A DNA stretch of 64,000 nucleotides from Rhodoblastus sp963703385. Lineage in GTDB: Bacteria; Pseudomonadota; Alphaproteobacteria; Rhizobiales; Beijerinckiaceae. How positions within the stretch are numbered: position 1 is the stretch's first letter; each line of letters opens with the position of its first letter. Below are positions 16,350-25,158 of the stretch, in pieces. The position numbers were made by a program, and so were the translations under genes. The notes below the pieces were generated by a model. It did no database searches, was not told the DNA's origin, and saw only the letters and a program-made list of their open reading frames with translations. The stretch spans positions 1,364,001 through 1,428,000 of the forward strand of contig OY969816.1 in assembly GCA_963703385.1 (NCBI GenBank). The letters run 5' to 3'.

Positions 16350-17801
16350 TTGCGCACGACCTGCGCGCCGGACCAAGGCAAAGTCATCGAGACCGACATT
16401 CCGGCGCGGCTGGAGCGTCTGCCCTGGGGCGGTTTTCATCGGCTGGTGATCGTCGCGCTTGGCGTCACCTGGATTCTCGACGGGCTCGAAGTCACGCTGG
16501 CCGGCTCGGTCGCCGGCGCCCTGAGAGCCAGTCCGTCGCTCGCCATGACCGACGCCGACATCGGCCTTGCGGGAAGCGCCTATCTCGCCGGCGCGGTCGT
16601 GGGCGCCATATTCTTCGGCTGGCTCACCGACCAACTCGGCCGCAAAAAGCTGTTTTTCACCACCATCGCGCTTTATCTCTCCGCCACCGCCTTGACCGGG
16701 CTCGCCTGGAGCAAGGCGAGCTTTCTTGCCTTCCGGCTGCTGACCGGGGCAGGGATCGGCGGCGAATATTCGGCGATCAATTCGACGATCCAGGAGCTGG
16801 TGCCGGCGCGCTATCGCGGCTTCACCGATCTGGTCGTCAACGGCAGTTTCTGGCTGGGCGCGGCCCTGGGCGCGATCGTCGCGGTCGTGTTGCTCAATCC
16901 GGCGCTGCTCTCGCCGGAAATCGGCTGGCGGCTCGCCTTCCTGACCGGCGCGGGTCTCGGCGTCGTCGTCTTTCTCCTGCGCCGGCACGTTCCGGAAAGC
17001 CCGCGTTGGCTGGCCCTGCACGGTCGCGAGGCGGAGGCGCAAAATACCGTGGCGGCGATCGAGCAGCGCTTCCGGGACAAGGGATTCGCTCTCGCGCCGC
17101 CCGACGAAGGGCCGATCCGCCTGCGCGCGCGCCACCGTACAAAGGTCCGCGAGGTTCTCGACGTCCTGTTCCGGCGCTACCGCCGGCGCACCATGGTCGG
17201 CGTGACGCTGATGGCCGCGCAGGCCTTTTTGTTCAACGCGATCTTTTTCACTTACGCCTTGGTGCTGACGAAATTCTACCATGTGCGGCCGGACCATGTC
17301 GGTTGGCATGTCCTGACCTTCGCGATCAGCAATTTCCTCGGCCCCCTCGTTCTGGGAAGACTGTTCGACGTCTGGGGCCGCAGGCTGATGCTGGCCCTGA
17401 CCTATGGCCTGTCCGGCGCGTTGCTCATCGCCTGCGCCCTGATGTTCCAGGCCGATCTCCTCGGCGCGGTCACGCAAACCCTTGGCTGGATGGCGGTTTT
17501 CTTCTTCGGTTCGGCGGCGGCGAGCGCCGCCTACCTGACCGTCAGCGAGACCTTTCCGATCGAAATTCGCGCTTTGGCGATCGGATTGTTTTATGCTTTC
17601 GCCACCGCGATCGGCGGCGTCGCCGCGCCTTTCCTCTTCGGCCGTTTGATCGCCAGCGGCGAGCGCGCGAGCCTGTCCGCCGGCTATTTGTTCGCCGCGC
17701 TCCTGATGCTGGCGGCGGCCGTGGTCGCGGGGGCCTTCGCCGTCGCCGCGGAGCGCAAGCCGCTGGAGCAGGTCGCGGCGCCTTTGTCCGCGGAAGACTA
17801 G
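16350..17801 (+). CDS. MFS transporter, sugar/organic-acid porter type
   Basis: 483 residues from TTG 16350, preceded by GGGAGAG. About twelve hydrophobic segments, the motif-A-like loop GWLTDQLGRKKLFF after TM2, GAGIGGEYSAINSTIQELVPARYRG after TM4 and RRHVPESPRWLALHGREAEA in the central loop are typical of the sugar-porter/metabolite:H+ symporter part of the MFS. The substrate cannot be deduced. The stop TAG is formed by the first bases of the repeat at 17800. Confidence 0.88.
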   Translation: MRTTCAPDQGKVIETDIPARLERLPWGGFHRLVIVALGVTWILDGLEVTLAGSVAGALRASPSLAMTDADIGLAGSAYLAGAVVGAIFFGWLTDQLGRKKLFFTTIALYLSATALTGLAWSKASFLAFRLLTGAGIGGEYSAINSTIQELVPARYRGFTDLVVNGSFWLGAALGAIVAVVLLNPALLSPEIGWRLAFLTGAGLGVVVFLLRRHVPESPRWLALHGREAEAQNTVAAIEQRFRDKGFALAPPDEGPIRLRARHRTKVREVLDVLFRRYRRRTMVGVTLMAAQAFLFNAIFFTYALVLTKFYHVRPDHVGWHVLTFAISNFLGPLVLGRLFDVWGRRLMLALTYGLSGALLIACALMFQADLLGAVTQTLGWMAVFFFGSAAASAAYLTVSETFPIEIRALAIGLFYAFATAIGGVAAPFLFGRLIASGERASLSAGYLFAALLMLAAAVVAGAFAVAAERKPLEQVAAPLSAED

Positions 17802-17898
17802 AGCCGATTGCGATTCGGTCGAAATCGCAATCGGCTCTAAATTCCTTTGTTTCCGCAGCGTTTTTTTTGCGAAAAACCGGCATCCACTTTTTCGCACG
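17800..17898. repeat. Dispersed palindromic intergenic repeat, family 2
   Basis: Begins with a perfect 16-bp-arm hairpin (AGAGCCGATTGCGATT at 17800-17815, complement at 17823-17838), then a T-rich run and a conserved tail CGAAAAACCGGCATCCACTT. The same tail, slightly altered, recurs at about 44698-44716. The hairpin starts inside the stop codon of the MFS gene and may also act as its terminator. Bases 17899-18033 hold an open frame without a start that ends in LDAALAAGDPRR, possibly a gene remnant. Confidence 0.75.
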
Positions 17899-18060
17899 CT
17901 GTTCCAGGCGATCAAGCCGGCTCAGGCGCGCTCCGGGCGGACTTTCGCGCGATCCCCCTATATCCTCGATGAAGAAGGCCACGGCATCACGCCCCTCGAC
18001 GCCGCGCTTGCCGCCGGCGACCCGCGCCGTTAGCTTGGCCTAAAATTCATCGGGTAGGTC

Positions 18061-19062
18061 ATGAAAGTCACGTCATCGGTTCTCGACGCCATCGGCGGCA
18101 CGCCGCTCATCAAATTGCGCGCCGCTTCGCTCGCCACCGGCTGCGACATCTACGGCAAGGCGGAATTCATGAATCCCGGCGGCTCGATCAAGGACCGCGC
18201 GGCGCTGGCCATCGTCCACGACGCCATTGAGCGCGGCGCGCTCAAACCGGGCGGGACCATCGTCGAGGGCACAGCGGGCAATACCGGCATCGGCCTGACT
18301 TTGGTCGCCCATGCGCTCGGCTTTCGCACCCTCATCGTCATTCCCGACACCCAGTCGGAAGAGAAGAAAAGTTTTTTGCGCCTGCAAGGCGCCGAGCTGA
18401 TCGAGGTCCCCGCCGTCCCTTATGCCAACCCCGACAATTACGTGAAATATTCCGGCCGGCTGGCGGAAGAGCTGGCGCGGAAAAACCCCGGCGGCGCGGT
18501 CTGGGCCAACCAGTTCGACAATGTCGCCAACCGGCAGGGGCACGAGGAAAGCACCGGCCCGGAAATTTACGACCAGCTCGGCGGCAAGCTCGACGGTTTT
18601 ATTTGCGCGGTTGGCACCGGCGGCACGCTGGCCGGCGTGGGCCGGGCGCTCAAGGCGCGCAATCCGGAGATAAAAATCGGCCTCGCCGACCCGATGGGCG
18701 CCGCGCTTTATGCCTATTACACCACCGGGGAGCTGAAATCCTCCGGCTCCTCGATCACGGAAGGGATAGGCCAGGGCCGGATCACCGCCAATCTGGTGGA
18801 CGCGCCGATCGACATCGCCTTCCAAATTCCCGATGACGAGGCCCTGCCGATCCTGTTCGACCTCGCCAAAAATGAGGGCCTGCTGCTCGGCGGCTCCTCC
18901 GCGATCAATGTCGCCGGCGCGATCCGCCTCGCCCGCGACCTCGGCCCCGGCAAGACCATCGTGACGATTTTGGGCAATTCCGGCGCGCGCTATGCGTCGA
19001 AGCTCTTCAATCCGGATTTTTTGCGCGGGAAGGGTTTGCCGGTTCCGGGCTGGCTGGCGTGA
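18061..19062 (+). CDS. cysK: Cysteine synthase A
   Basis: 333 residues. O-acetylserine sulfhydrylase joins sulfide and O-acetylserine to make cysteine with PLP. The PLP lysine is K44 in NPGGSIKDRAAL; the substrate loop is EGTAGNTGIGL, and the glycine-rich phosphate clamp is AVGTGGTLAGVGRA. LLLGGSSAINVAGA closes the family pattern. The gene may lack close partners: the downstream region is the convergent restriction-modification pair. Confidence 0.93.
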   Translation: MKVTSSVLDAIGGTPLIKLRAASLATGCDIYGKAEFMNPGGSIKDRAALAIVHDAIERGALKPGGTIVEGTAGNTGIGLTLVAHALGFRTLIVIPDTQSEEKKSFLRLQGAELIEVPAVPYANPDNYVKYSGRLAEELARKNPGGAVWANQFDNVANRQGHEESTGPEIYDQLGGKLDGFICAVGTGGTLAGVGRALKARNPEIKIGLADPMGAALYAYYTTGELKSSGSSITEGIGQGRITANLVDAPIDIAFQIPDDEALPILFDLAKNEGLLLGGSSAINVAGAIRLARDLGPGKTIVTILGNSGARYASKLFNPDFLRGKGLPVPGWLA

Positions 19063-19096
19063 TGAGGCCGAGGCCATTTGAGCCTGGAATCCGTTT

Positions 19097-19834
19097 CTAT
19101 CGCGATGCTTCCGCAGCAATATGGCCCGCAAGGCTGGTGACGAACGTTTTGAGGCTCGTCATTTCCGAAAGATCGGTAAATTCACCTGTCTCAGCCGCCG
19201 AACGCGGCGACGCCATGACCGCAGCCACCGTGTAAAGGCTTTCCTGTGTCAGCTTGCGGCAAAGGATATTGTATCGCTCAAGGTACGATGCGCCGCGAAA
19301 TTCTGGAAACACAGGAAAATGCGCCGACCCGTCGCGCACCGGCGACCGCGACTTCGACCCGTCTTCAACCAGCATCAACCAACCCACAAACGGACGAGGC
19401 GCATCGCCAAAAGCCCCTTCCCTGAAGGCCGTCCAAAAATCGATTGCCGCGCCAATCGCTTCCTCGGTTCGGTTATTGAAATTATTGCCGAACGACGGTC
19501 CCACCTGTGATTTCAGCTCAAGCGCGGCAACGAGGCGGCCCTCGTTGATAATCAGCAAATCCCACAGTTTCGTCGGACGAAAAAATCCCGGCAGCATCAA
19601 TACGCGGCGATCCATCATCATATGAGCGTCTGTAAGTCCGTTGGCGCGGATCACGTCTTAAATCAGGGTGATAAAACCATCCATGTTCTTGCCCGCCGTG
19701 ACGCCCGCTCGCTCGCCTTGGTCGGCGCGGCCAAGTTCGTTTTGCTTCGCCACTGCCGCTGCACGGTTGCCCCAGAAGGCCTTTATAGCTTCCCTGGCTT
19801 TCCTCCTCCGGTAATCGGCAAGATCAAGCGGCAC
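19097..19834 (-). pseudogene. XhoI/PaeR7I-type restriction endonuclease, interrupted by an in-frame stop
   Basis: Read through, this is a 245-codon frame, matching PaeR7I (246 residues). The N-terminal part (from GTG 19834: VPLDLADYRRRKAREAIKAF, then KNMDGFITLI) ends at TAA 19658-19660. The same frame continues as DVIRANGLTDAHMMMDRRVL and holds the nuclease core WDLLIINEGRLVAALELKSQ (PD-(D/E)xK type) and VGPSFGNNFNNRTEEAIGAA, the family hallmark. Sites cut by this family are CTCGAG. A GTG at 19654 could restart translation, but without the first 60 residues activity is doubtful. The start overlaps the methylase stop, so the pair is one operon. G+C is low (28/60 at 20101-20160 next door), which suggests transfer. 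Confidence 0.88.
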
Positions 19835-21557
19835 ACGCGGCCCCAATCTGGCTCCCGAGGGCTTGCCGCTCGCTAACGCTCAAACCGTATAACATTCCCG
19901 CTGCATCGTTGCATGCGGCCAAATCACGCGTTTTCCCTGCGCTGATCAGCTGTTTGCGTATCTTGGGCGGCACATCCCGCCACAGCGGAAGCCGCAGGCG
20001 GCGCAAATATTGCGCTTGAAAGCGCAAATACCCCCCACGCATCTTTGTCGAATAGGAAGCGATAAAAAGCCGCGTCACGTCCGACAGCAGCACCGCTTGC
20101 AGCGCATGCAAATGCCAATCGTTTGACGTAATGAAATAAAGGTTGTGGTGCGGGTAGAGCTTCCCCGGTTCGAAAACGATGTGCGCTTCCCCCTTGATAT
20201 CGGGAATCAGCAGTTTCGGGACGTTGACGAGCTCGGGGTAAATCCGGTCGATTGTCCGATACCAGTTCGCAGGGTTCTTTTTCGCGACGTGTCGCGCGCG
20301 AATGGAGGCGCCATGGCGATCGAGATAGGCCTTGAGCTTTGGATAATTCTTTAAAGGTACGAGCTTTCCATCAGGCCCGAAAGGGTTAATAACTCCCAGT
20401 CCGCGCCACTTGATTGAACCGGTGAGAATGTCCCGCGTCATTACGAGCGGAAGTTTGCATTCCGCTTCAACGTCGAGCGCCTCGAAAAGCCCGACGAAAA
20501 CCTGGTCGGCCCCCGTCGCCACGCCAATTCCGACCTTGCAACCGGCTTCCTCGAGTGCGGGAAATTGACGTTCGAGGCGGCGCAAAAGTTCAAGTGAGCC
20601 GGGGTCGCCGAGCATCCAGGGTCGTGAACCGACCGGAACGCGCGCGACTTCCTGAACGCCGGTGCCACGGTCAAGCTTGTTTGCCGTTATCGCATGGGCG
20701 AGTTCGCCGAGCGTTTCAACATTGACCCGCGGCTGAGCGGCAATGCGTGTTGGACCGGATTTTTCACGGCTGATAACAACGATCGCAGGATAGGTGATTA
20801 CATCGGACAGGAATGCATCGGCTCCCACCATGTCGACGAAATATTTCAGGTGGAAATGATCGGCGACCAGTTCTCGCAATGGGCCGCCATAGCGGTTTTT
20901 CGTCCATCGATCCGAGCAGATGAAGCCAAGGTGGCCATCCGGCGTAAGCAGCGACAGAGACTGTTCGAAAAATGGCACATAAATGTCCGCGCGATCGAAA
21001 ATCGTCCTGTATCGCCGCCGATACTCAGCCATCAGCGCGTCCGGGATCAGTTCCTGTCGCACATAGGGCGGATTGCCGATCACATGCGTATATTCTCGAT
21101 CGTGCGGCAGCAGGAGAAAATCGCCTAGCCGGAGCCAGCAACCGCATAGCGCCTGTGCTTCCGCTGGCGATACGCCCTTCGCTGTCAAAGTTGACACGAC
21201 AAGACCGCGCGTTTGTTCATAGCTGGCACGATGAACTTCTACCGCCACGATGCAGTCGGCCAGGTCTTTGACGATATCGCCTTTCTCGGCGCTTTCTCGG
21301 AAATAGGCCTCGAGCAACCGCTCGATCGCCGGCGTCAGGAAGTCTCCCCGCCCCATTGACGGCTCGAGTAACCTCGCCCGATGCAGAGGCTTATCTGCCG
21401 TGTAGCCTGTCAGATCAAGGATGAATTCCACGACTTCACGCCGTGTGAAGACCGCCCCCCGCGCTTCCACGCCAGCGTCAGATAAGGACGCGACGGCCGC
21501 CGCGACTTCAGGGCGCTCAAAAAAATCCAGCTGTCGGTCGTCGCCGCGAAAAACCAT
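19824..21557 (-). CDS. N6-adenine DNA methyltransferase of an XhoI/PaeR7I-type R-M system
   Basis: 577 residues from ATG 21557 (MVFRGDDRQLDFF); a GTG five codons upstream is possible. Motif I-like LLEPSMGRGDFLTPAIERL (around 70-88) and the adenine-methylase motif IV GNPPYVRQ (around 165) are clear, followed by LGFICSDRWTKNRYG and a long target-recognition half. The gamma-type layout, size and partner match PaeR7I methylase, which protects CTCGAG. It appears intact, unlike the nuclease. Local base composition is lower in G+C than surrounding genes. Confidence 0.9.
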   Translation of the reverse strand: MVFRGDDRQLDFFERPEVAAAVASLSDAGVEARGAVFTRREVVEFILDLTGYTADKPLHRARLLEPSMGRGDFLTPAIERLLEAYFRESAEKGDIVKDLADCIVAVEVHRASYEQTRGLVVSTLTAKGVSPAEAQALCGCWLRLGDFLLLPHDREYTHVIGNPPYVRQELIPDALMAEYRRRYRTIFDRADIYVPFFEQSLSLLTPDGHLGFICSDRWTKNRYGGPLRELVADHFHLKYFVDMVGADAFLSDVITYPAIVVISREKSGPTRIAAQPRVNVETLGELAHAITANKLDRGTGVQEVARVPVGSRPWMLGDPGSLELLRRLERQFPALEEAGCKVGIGVATGADQVFVGLFEALDVEAECKLPLVMTRDILTGSIKWRGLGVINPFGPDGKLVPLKNYPKLKAYLDRHGASIRARHVAKKNPANWYRTIDRIYPELVNVPKLLIPDIKGEAHIVFEPGKLYPHHNLYFITSNDWHLHALQAVLLSDVTRLFIASYSTKMRGGYLRFQAQYLRRLRLPLWRDVPPKIRKQLISAGKTRDLAACNDAAGMLYGLSVSERQALGSQIGAACAA

Positions 21558-21860
21558 GATGCCGAACGTCACGATTATCCAGGATTATAGGGCTCAGGAT
21601 TATAGTGGTATTGTGGTGTTTCTTCGGTCGTGTCTGATGGTAGCCTTTTGATCGAAGACCGGCGAGCGCTTTCGCCATGAGATTGACGCTATCCACACCA
21701 ATTCCGCGCATTGCCGCCCAAAAATCGGCGCGGGCGACCATTTCCGCTTCCAACTTATGGAAATCCCCCCGGCAGCCGCGCCGACTCCCACGGCCCCCCT
21801 CTCCAAGTACTTCTATCTTTCGGCCAAAGCCTTTAATCTGATCGCAAAAAGGAGGGGCTC
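21558..21860. other. Divergent promoter region between the R-M pair and sseA
   Basis: About 300 bases, low in G+C near the methylase (27/60 at 21601-21660). Both strands have protein-like short frames around 21650-21860, for example a minus frame containing ADFWAAMRGIGVDSVNLMAK and a plus frame ending in SKYFYLSAKAFNLIAKRRGS, but neither has a convincing start and they are mirror readings of the same DNA. I call neither. Confidence 0.5.
21580..21605 (-). promoter_or_regulatory. Direct repeat carrying two perfect TATAAT boxes before the methylase gene
   Basis: CAGGATTATAG occurs at 21580-21590 and again at 21595-21605. Read on the minus strand, toward the methylase, each copy contains TATAAT, the consensus -10 box, 27 and 42 bases before the ATG. 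I see no good -35 partner. A short direct repeat at an R-M promoter could also be a control site. Both roles are inferred. Confidence 0.4.
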
Positions 21861-22736
21861 TTGACCGAGACTCATCTTGTTTCCACCGACTGGCTCAGCG
21901 AGCATCTTGGCGCGCCGGGGATCGCCGTCGTGGACGCCTCCTGGCACATGCCCGACGCCAACCGCAACGCGGCGCAAGAATTCTGCGCGCGGCACATTCC
22001 TGGCGCGGTTTTCTTTGACATCGACGCCATCGCCGACAAATCGACCGACCTGCCGCATATGCTGCCCGATCCGGTCGCCTTCTCCAGCGCCATGCGCAAG
22101 CTCGGGATCGGCGACGGCTTCTCGATCGTCGTCTATGACAGCCACGGCCTGTATTCGGCGCCGCGCGTGTGGTGGACTTTTCGCGCCTTCGGCAAGCACG
22201 ACGTTTCCGTCCTCGACGGCGGCCTGCCGAAATGGATCGCGGAAGGGCGCGCGATCGCCGAGGGCGAGGCCTGTCCACAAGCCCGCCATTTCACCTGCCG
22301 GCTCGATCATGCCCTGGTCGCCACGCGCGACGACGTCAAGGCGGCGAGCGGACGGGCCGGCGAAGCCAACGCCCCGCAGATCGTCGACGCGCGTTCGGCC
22401 GGGCGCTTTCGCGGCGAGGAAATCGAGCCCCGCCCCGGGGTGCGCCGCGGCCGGATTCCCGGCTCGTTCAACCTCCACTGGGAGGCGCTGCTGACCGACG
22501 GCCGGCTGAAGCCGCCGCACGAGCTGGCGACCGCTTTCGCCGATGCGGGAGTCGATATTTCCCGGCCGATTCTCACGACCTGCGGGTCGGGCGTCACCGC
22601 CGCGATCCTGTCGCTGGCGCTCGCCGCGCTGGGCCGCGAAACGGCGCCGGTCTATGACGGCTCCTGGGCCGATTGGGGCGGCTGCGCCGACCTGCCGCTC
22701 GCCACCGGCCCGGCGCAAGGCGCATCAGGGGCCTGA
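21861..22736 (+). CDS. sseA: 3-mercaptopyruvate sulfurtransferase
   Basis: 291 residues from TTG 21861 with a strong AGGAGGGG ribosome site. Two rhodanese domains: the inactive N-terminal one (about 5-130, with VVYDSHGLYSAPRVWWTF and FGKHDVSVLDGGLPKW) and the catalytic one. The active cysteine is C241 in TTCGSGVTAAI; the CGSGVTA loop marks mercaptopyruvate rather than thiosulfate as donor. It transfers sulfur from 3-mercaptopyruvate and probably works in cysteine catabolism. Confidence 0.93.
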   Translation: MTETHLVSTDWLSEHLGAPGIAVVDASWHMPDANRNAAQEFCARHIPGAVFFDIDAIADKSTDLPHMLPDPVAFSSAMRKLGIGDGFSIVVYDSHGLYSAPRVWWTFRAFGKHDVSVLDGGLPKWIAEGRAIAEGEACPQARHFTCRLDHALVATRDDVKAASGRAGEANAPQIVDARSAGRFRGEEIEPRPGVRRGRIPGSFNLHWEALLTDGRLKPPHELATAFADAGVDISRPILTTCGSGVTAAILSLALAALGRETAPVYDGSWADWGGCADLPLATGPAQGASGA

Positions 22737-22916
22737 AATGAGCGATTTTCGGGTATTTTTTATCAACCAATGGTCAATTTGCCGCCGATTCGATCAAAAT
22801 GACGCCAAAATGTCCGCGCCGACGCTTTCTTGTCGCGCGGCGCGGTGCTATGAGGCTTGCGTCGAACGCGAAACGGAGCGGCAAGCCGGCGCGCAAGACT
22901 GGAGAACCGCCCAGGC

Positions 22917-23255
22917 ATGAAAAAAGTCGAAGCGATCATCAAGCCCTTCAAACTCGACGAGGTGAAGGAAGCTCTCCAGGAAGCCGGGCTTCATGGAATC
23001 ACCGTCACCGAAGCCAAGGGTTTTGGGCGCCAGAAGGGCCATACCGAGCTTTATCGCGGCGCCGAATATGTCGTGGACTTCCTTCCCAAGGTCAAAATCG
23101 AACTGGTTCTGACGGACGAAGCCGTCGACCGCGCCGTCGAAGCCATTCGCAAATCCGCCCAGACCGGCCGCATCGGCGACGGCAAGATTTTCATTTCCAA
23201 TATCGAGGGCGCCATCCGAATCCGCACCGGCGAGACCGGCCCCGACGCGGTCTGA
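22917..23255 (+). CDS. glnB: Nitrogen regulatory protein P-II
   Basis: 112 residues from ATG 22917, exactly PII size. MKKVEAIIKPFKLDEVKEAL opens the fold; Tyr51 in the T-loop (GAEYVVDFLPK) is the uridylylation site, and the C-terminal TGETGPDAV fits GlnB. PII signals 2-oxoglutarate and glutamine status to GlnE, NtrB and others. It lies 57 bases upstream of glnA, the standard alphaproteobacterial glnB-glnA order. No clear sigma-54 or NtrC site was found in 22737-22916. Confidence 0.97.
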   Translation: MKKVEAIIKPFKLDEVKEALQEAGLHGITVTEAKGFGRQKGHTELYRGAEYVVDFLPKVKIELVLTDEAVDRAVEAIRKSAQTGRIGDGKIFISNIEGAIRIRTGETGPDAV

Positions 23256-23312
23256 CCCCGCCCACCCCGAACTTATCTCCTTCAACGTCATCTCAAAAGA
23301 AGAGGCGCATCA

Positions 23313-24722
23313 ATGACGACTGCCAAGGAACTACTGAAAAAGATCAAGGACGAAGACATTAAATATGTCGACCTCCGCTTCACGGACCCACGCGGCAAGT
23401 GGCAGCATGTCACCTTCGACATTACTCTCGTCGATGAGGAGTTCTTCTCGGAAGGCATGATGTTCGACGGCTCGTCGATCGCCGGCTGGAAGGCGATCAA
23501 CGAATCCGACATGAAGCTGATGCCCGATCCCTCCACCGCGACGATCGATCCCTTCTTCTCGGCTTCGACCCTGTCCATCATCTGCGACGTGCTCGAACCG
23601 CTGACCGGCGAGCCCTATCACCGCGACCCGCGCGGCATCGCCAAGAAGGCCGAAGCCTATCTCAAGAACAGCGGCATCGGCGACACCGCCTTCTTCGGCC
23701 CGGAAGCCGAATTCTTCGTCTTCGACGACGTGCGCTTCAGCGCCGAACCCTACAACACCGGCTTCGTTCTCGATTCGACCGAACTGCCGACCAATTCCGA
23801 CACCCCCTATGAGGGCGGCAACCTCGGCCACCGCGTCCGCACCAAGGGCGGCTATTTCCCGGTCCCGCCGGTCGATTCCGCCCAGGACATGCGCGGCGAA
23901 ATGCTCGCGGCCATGGCGGCCATGGGCGCCAAGGTCGAGAAGCACCATCACGAAGTCGCCTCGGCCCAGCACGAACTCGGTCTCAAGTTCGGCACGCTGA
24001 CCACCATGGCCGACCACATGCAGATCTACAAATACGCCATCCACCAGGTCGCCCATTCCTATGGCAAGACCGCGACCTTCATGCCCAAGCCGGTCTATGG
24101 CGACAACGGCTCGGGCATGCATGTCCACCAGTCGATCTGGAAGGGCGGCAAGCCGGTGATGGCGGGCAACAAATACGCCGACCTCAGCCAGGAATGCCTG
24201 TGGTACATCGGCGGCATCATCAAGCACGCCAAGGCCCTGAACGGCTTCACCAATCCCTCGACCAACTCCTACAAGCGTCTGGTCCCGGGCTTCGAGGCCC
24301 CGGTTCTGCTGGCCTATTCGGCGCGCAACCGCTCGGCCTCCTGCCGCATTCCGTGGACCAACAACCCGAAGGCCAAGCGCGTCGAGGTTCGCTTCCCCGA
24401 TCCGGCCGCCAATCCCTATCTCGCCTTCGCGGCCATGCTGATGGCCGGCCTCGACGGCGTCAAGAACAAGATCGATCCCGGCCCGGCGATGGACAAGGAC
24501 CTCTACGACCTGCCGCCGCGCGAGCTGAAGAAGATCCCGACGGTTTGCGGATCCTTGCGCGACGCGCTCGCCAATCTCGACAAGGACCGCGCCTTCCTCA
24601 AGGCCGGAGACGTCTTCAACGACGACTTCATCGACAGCTATATCGAGCTGAAGATGCAGGAGGTCTATCGCATGGAAATGACGCCGCACCCGGTCGAGTT
24701 CGACATGTATTATTCCTGCTGA
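23313..24722 (+). CDS. glnA: Glutamine synthetase, type I
   Basis: 469 residues, the standard GSI-beta length. It makes glutamine from glutamate, ammonia and ATP and is the main ammonia-assimilating enzyme. Conserved blocks include MFDGSSIAGWKAINESDM, FFGPEAEFFVFDDV, HHHEVASAQHELGLKF, GSGMHVHQSIWKGG, and NPSTNSYKRLVPGFEAP. The adenylylation tyrosine is Y398 in KDLYDLPPRE, so it is probably controlled by GlnE together with the adjacent PII. A strong terminator follows. Confidence 0.98.
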   Translation: MTTAKELLKKIKDEDIKYVDLRFTDPRGKWQHVTFDITLVDEEFFSEGMMFDGSSIAGWKAINESDMKLMPDPSTATIDPFFSASTLSIICDVLEPLTGEPYHRDPRGIAKKAEAYLKNSGIGDTAFFGPEAEFFVFDDVRFSAEPYNTGFVLDSTELPTNSDTPYEGGNLGHRVRTKGGYFPVPPVDSAQDMRGEMLAAMAAMGAKVEKHHHEVASAQHELGLKFGTLTTMADHMQIYKYAIHQVAHSYGKTATFMPKPVYGDNGSGMHVHQSIWKGGKPVMAGNKYADLSQECLWYIGGIIKHAKALNGFTNPSTNSYKRLVPGFEAPVLLAYSARNRSASCRIPWTNNPKAKRVEVRFPDPAANPYLAFAAMLMAGLDGVKNKIDPGPAMDKDLYDLPPRELKKIPTVCGSLRDALANLDKDRAFLKAGDVFNDDFIDSYIELKMQEVYRMEMTPHPVEFDMYYSC

Positions 24723-24742
24723 GTTTTTGCTCAGAAAATGCG

Positions 24743-24771
24743 AAAGGGCGACCTGACAGGTCGCCCTTTTT
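24743..24771 (+). terminator. Rho-independent terminator of glnA
   Basis: A perfect 12-bp stem, AAAGGGCGACCT at 24743-24754 with its complement at 24758-24769, around a GAC loop and followed by a T tract (24767-24771). It begins 20 bases after the glnA stop. Confidence 0.92.
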
Positions 24772-24785
24772 GTTTGATCTTCAGG

Positions 24786-25025
24786 TCATTGCGCCGGCGC
24801 GCCCTGCTGCCGCCGCATCTGCTGCTCCTGCTGTTCCTTGTGCTTGTAATAATGCCGCGCGGCGAGACAGCCGGCGACCGCGCCGGTGACCCCATGGCCG
24901 ACCGCATGGCCGGCGATGCCGCCGGCGACCGCGCCGCGAATGCAGCCCTTCGCCTCGGCGTTGGGCGCCGCGAGCGCGGCGACGCCGCAGATGGAGAGAA
25001 CCACGCCAATCCTGGTCAGTTTCAT
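24786..25025 (-). CDS. Small secreted glycine-zipper protein
   Basis: 79 residues from ATG 25025. A Sec signal (MKLTRIGVVLSICGVAALAA, cleavage near residue 25) precedes a short Gly/Ala zipper with CIRGAVAGGIAGHAVGHGVTGAVAGC, then a Lys/Gln-rich tail. The two cysteines flank the zipper. Such proteins sit in the envelope as small, often oligomeric membrane-active peptides; the precise role is unknown. It follows the MFS gene on the same strand by about 130 bases. Confidence 0.75.
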   Translation of the reverse strand: MKLTRIGVVLSICGVAALAAPNAEAKGCIRGAVAGGIAGHAVGHGVTGAVAGCLAARHYYKHKEQQEQQMRRQQGAPAQ

Positions 25026-25158
25026 CAGCTCGCCCCCAGTTTGCAAATGACTGCCCAAAGGCCGCGCGAAATTGCGCGCCTGCGGAATATAGGGAAGGCT
25101 TTGGCCGATCCGCCAGAGGCCGCGCGGCAAAATCGGCAACCGGAACGGCGCGGCGCCG

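Noticed and set aside
21600..21860. Small genes on either strand between the methylase and sseA
   Set aside because: Both strands read as protein-like, but they mirror each other, have no strong start or ribosome site and match no family I know.
22737..22916. Sigma-54/NtrC promoter for glnB
   Set aside because: A GG...GC pair near 22770-22785 has the wrong spacing, and no NtrC dyad is present.
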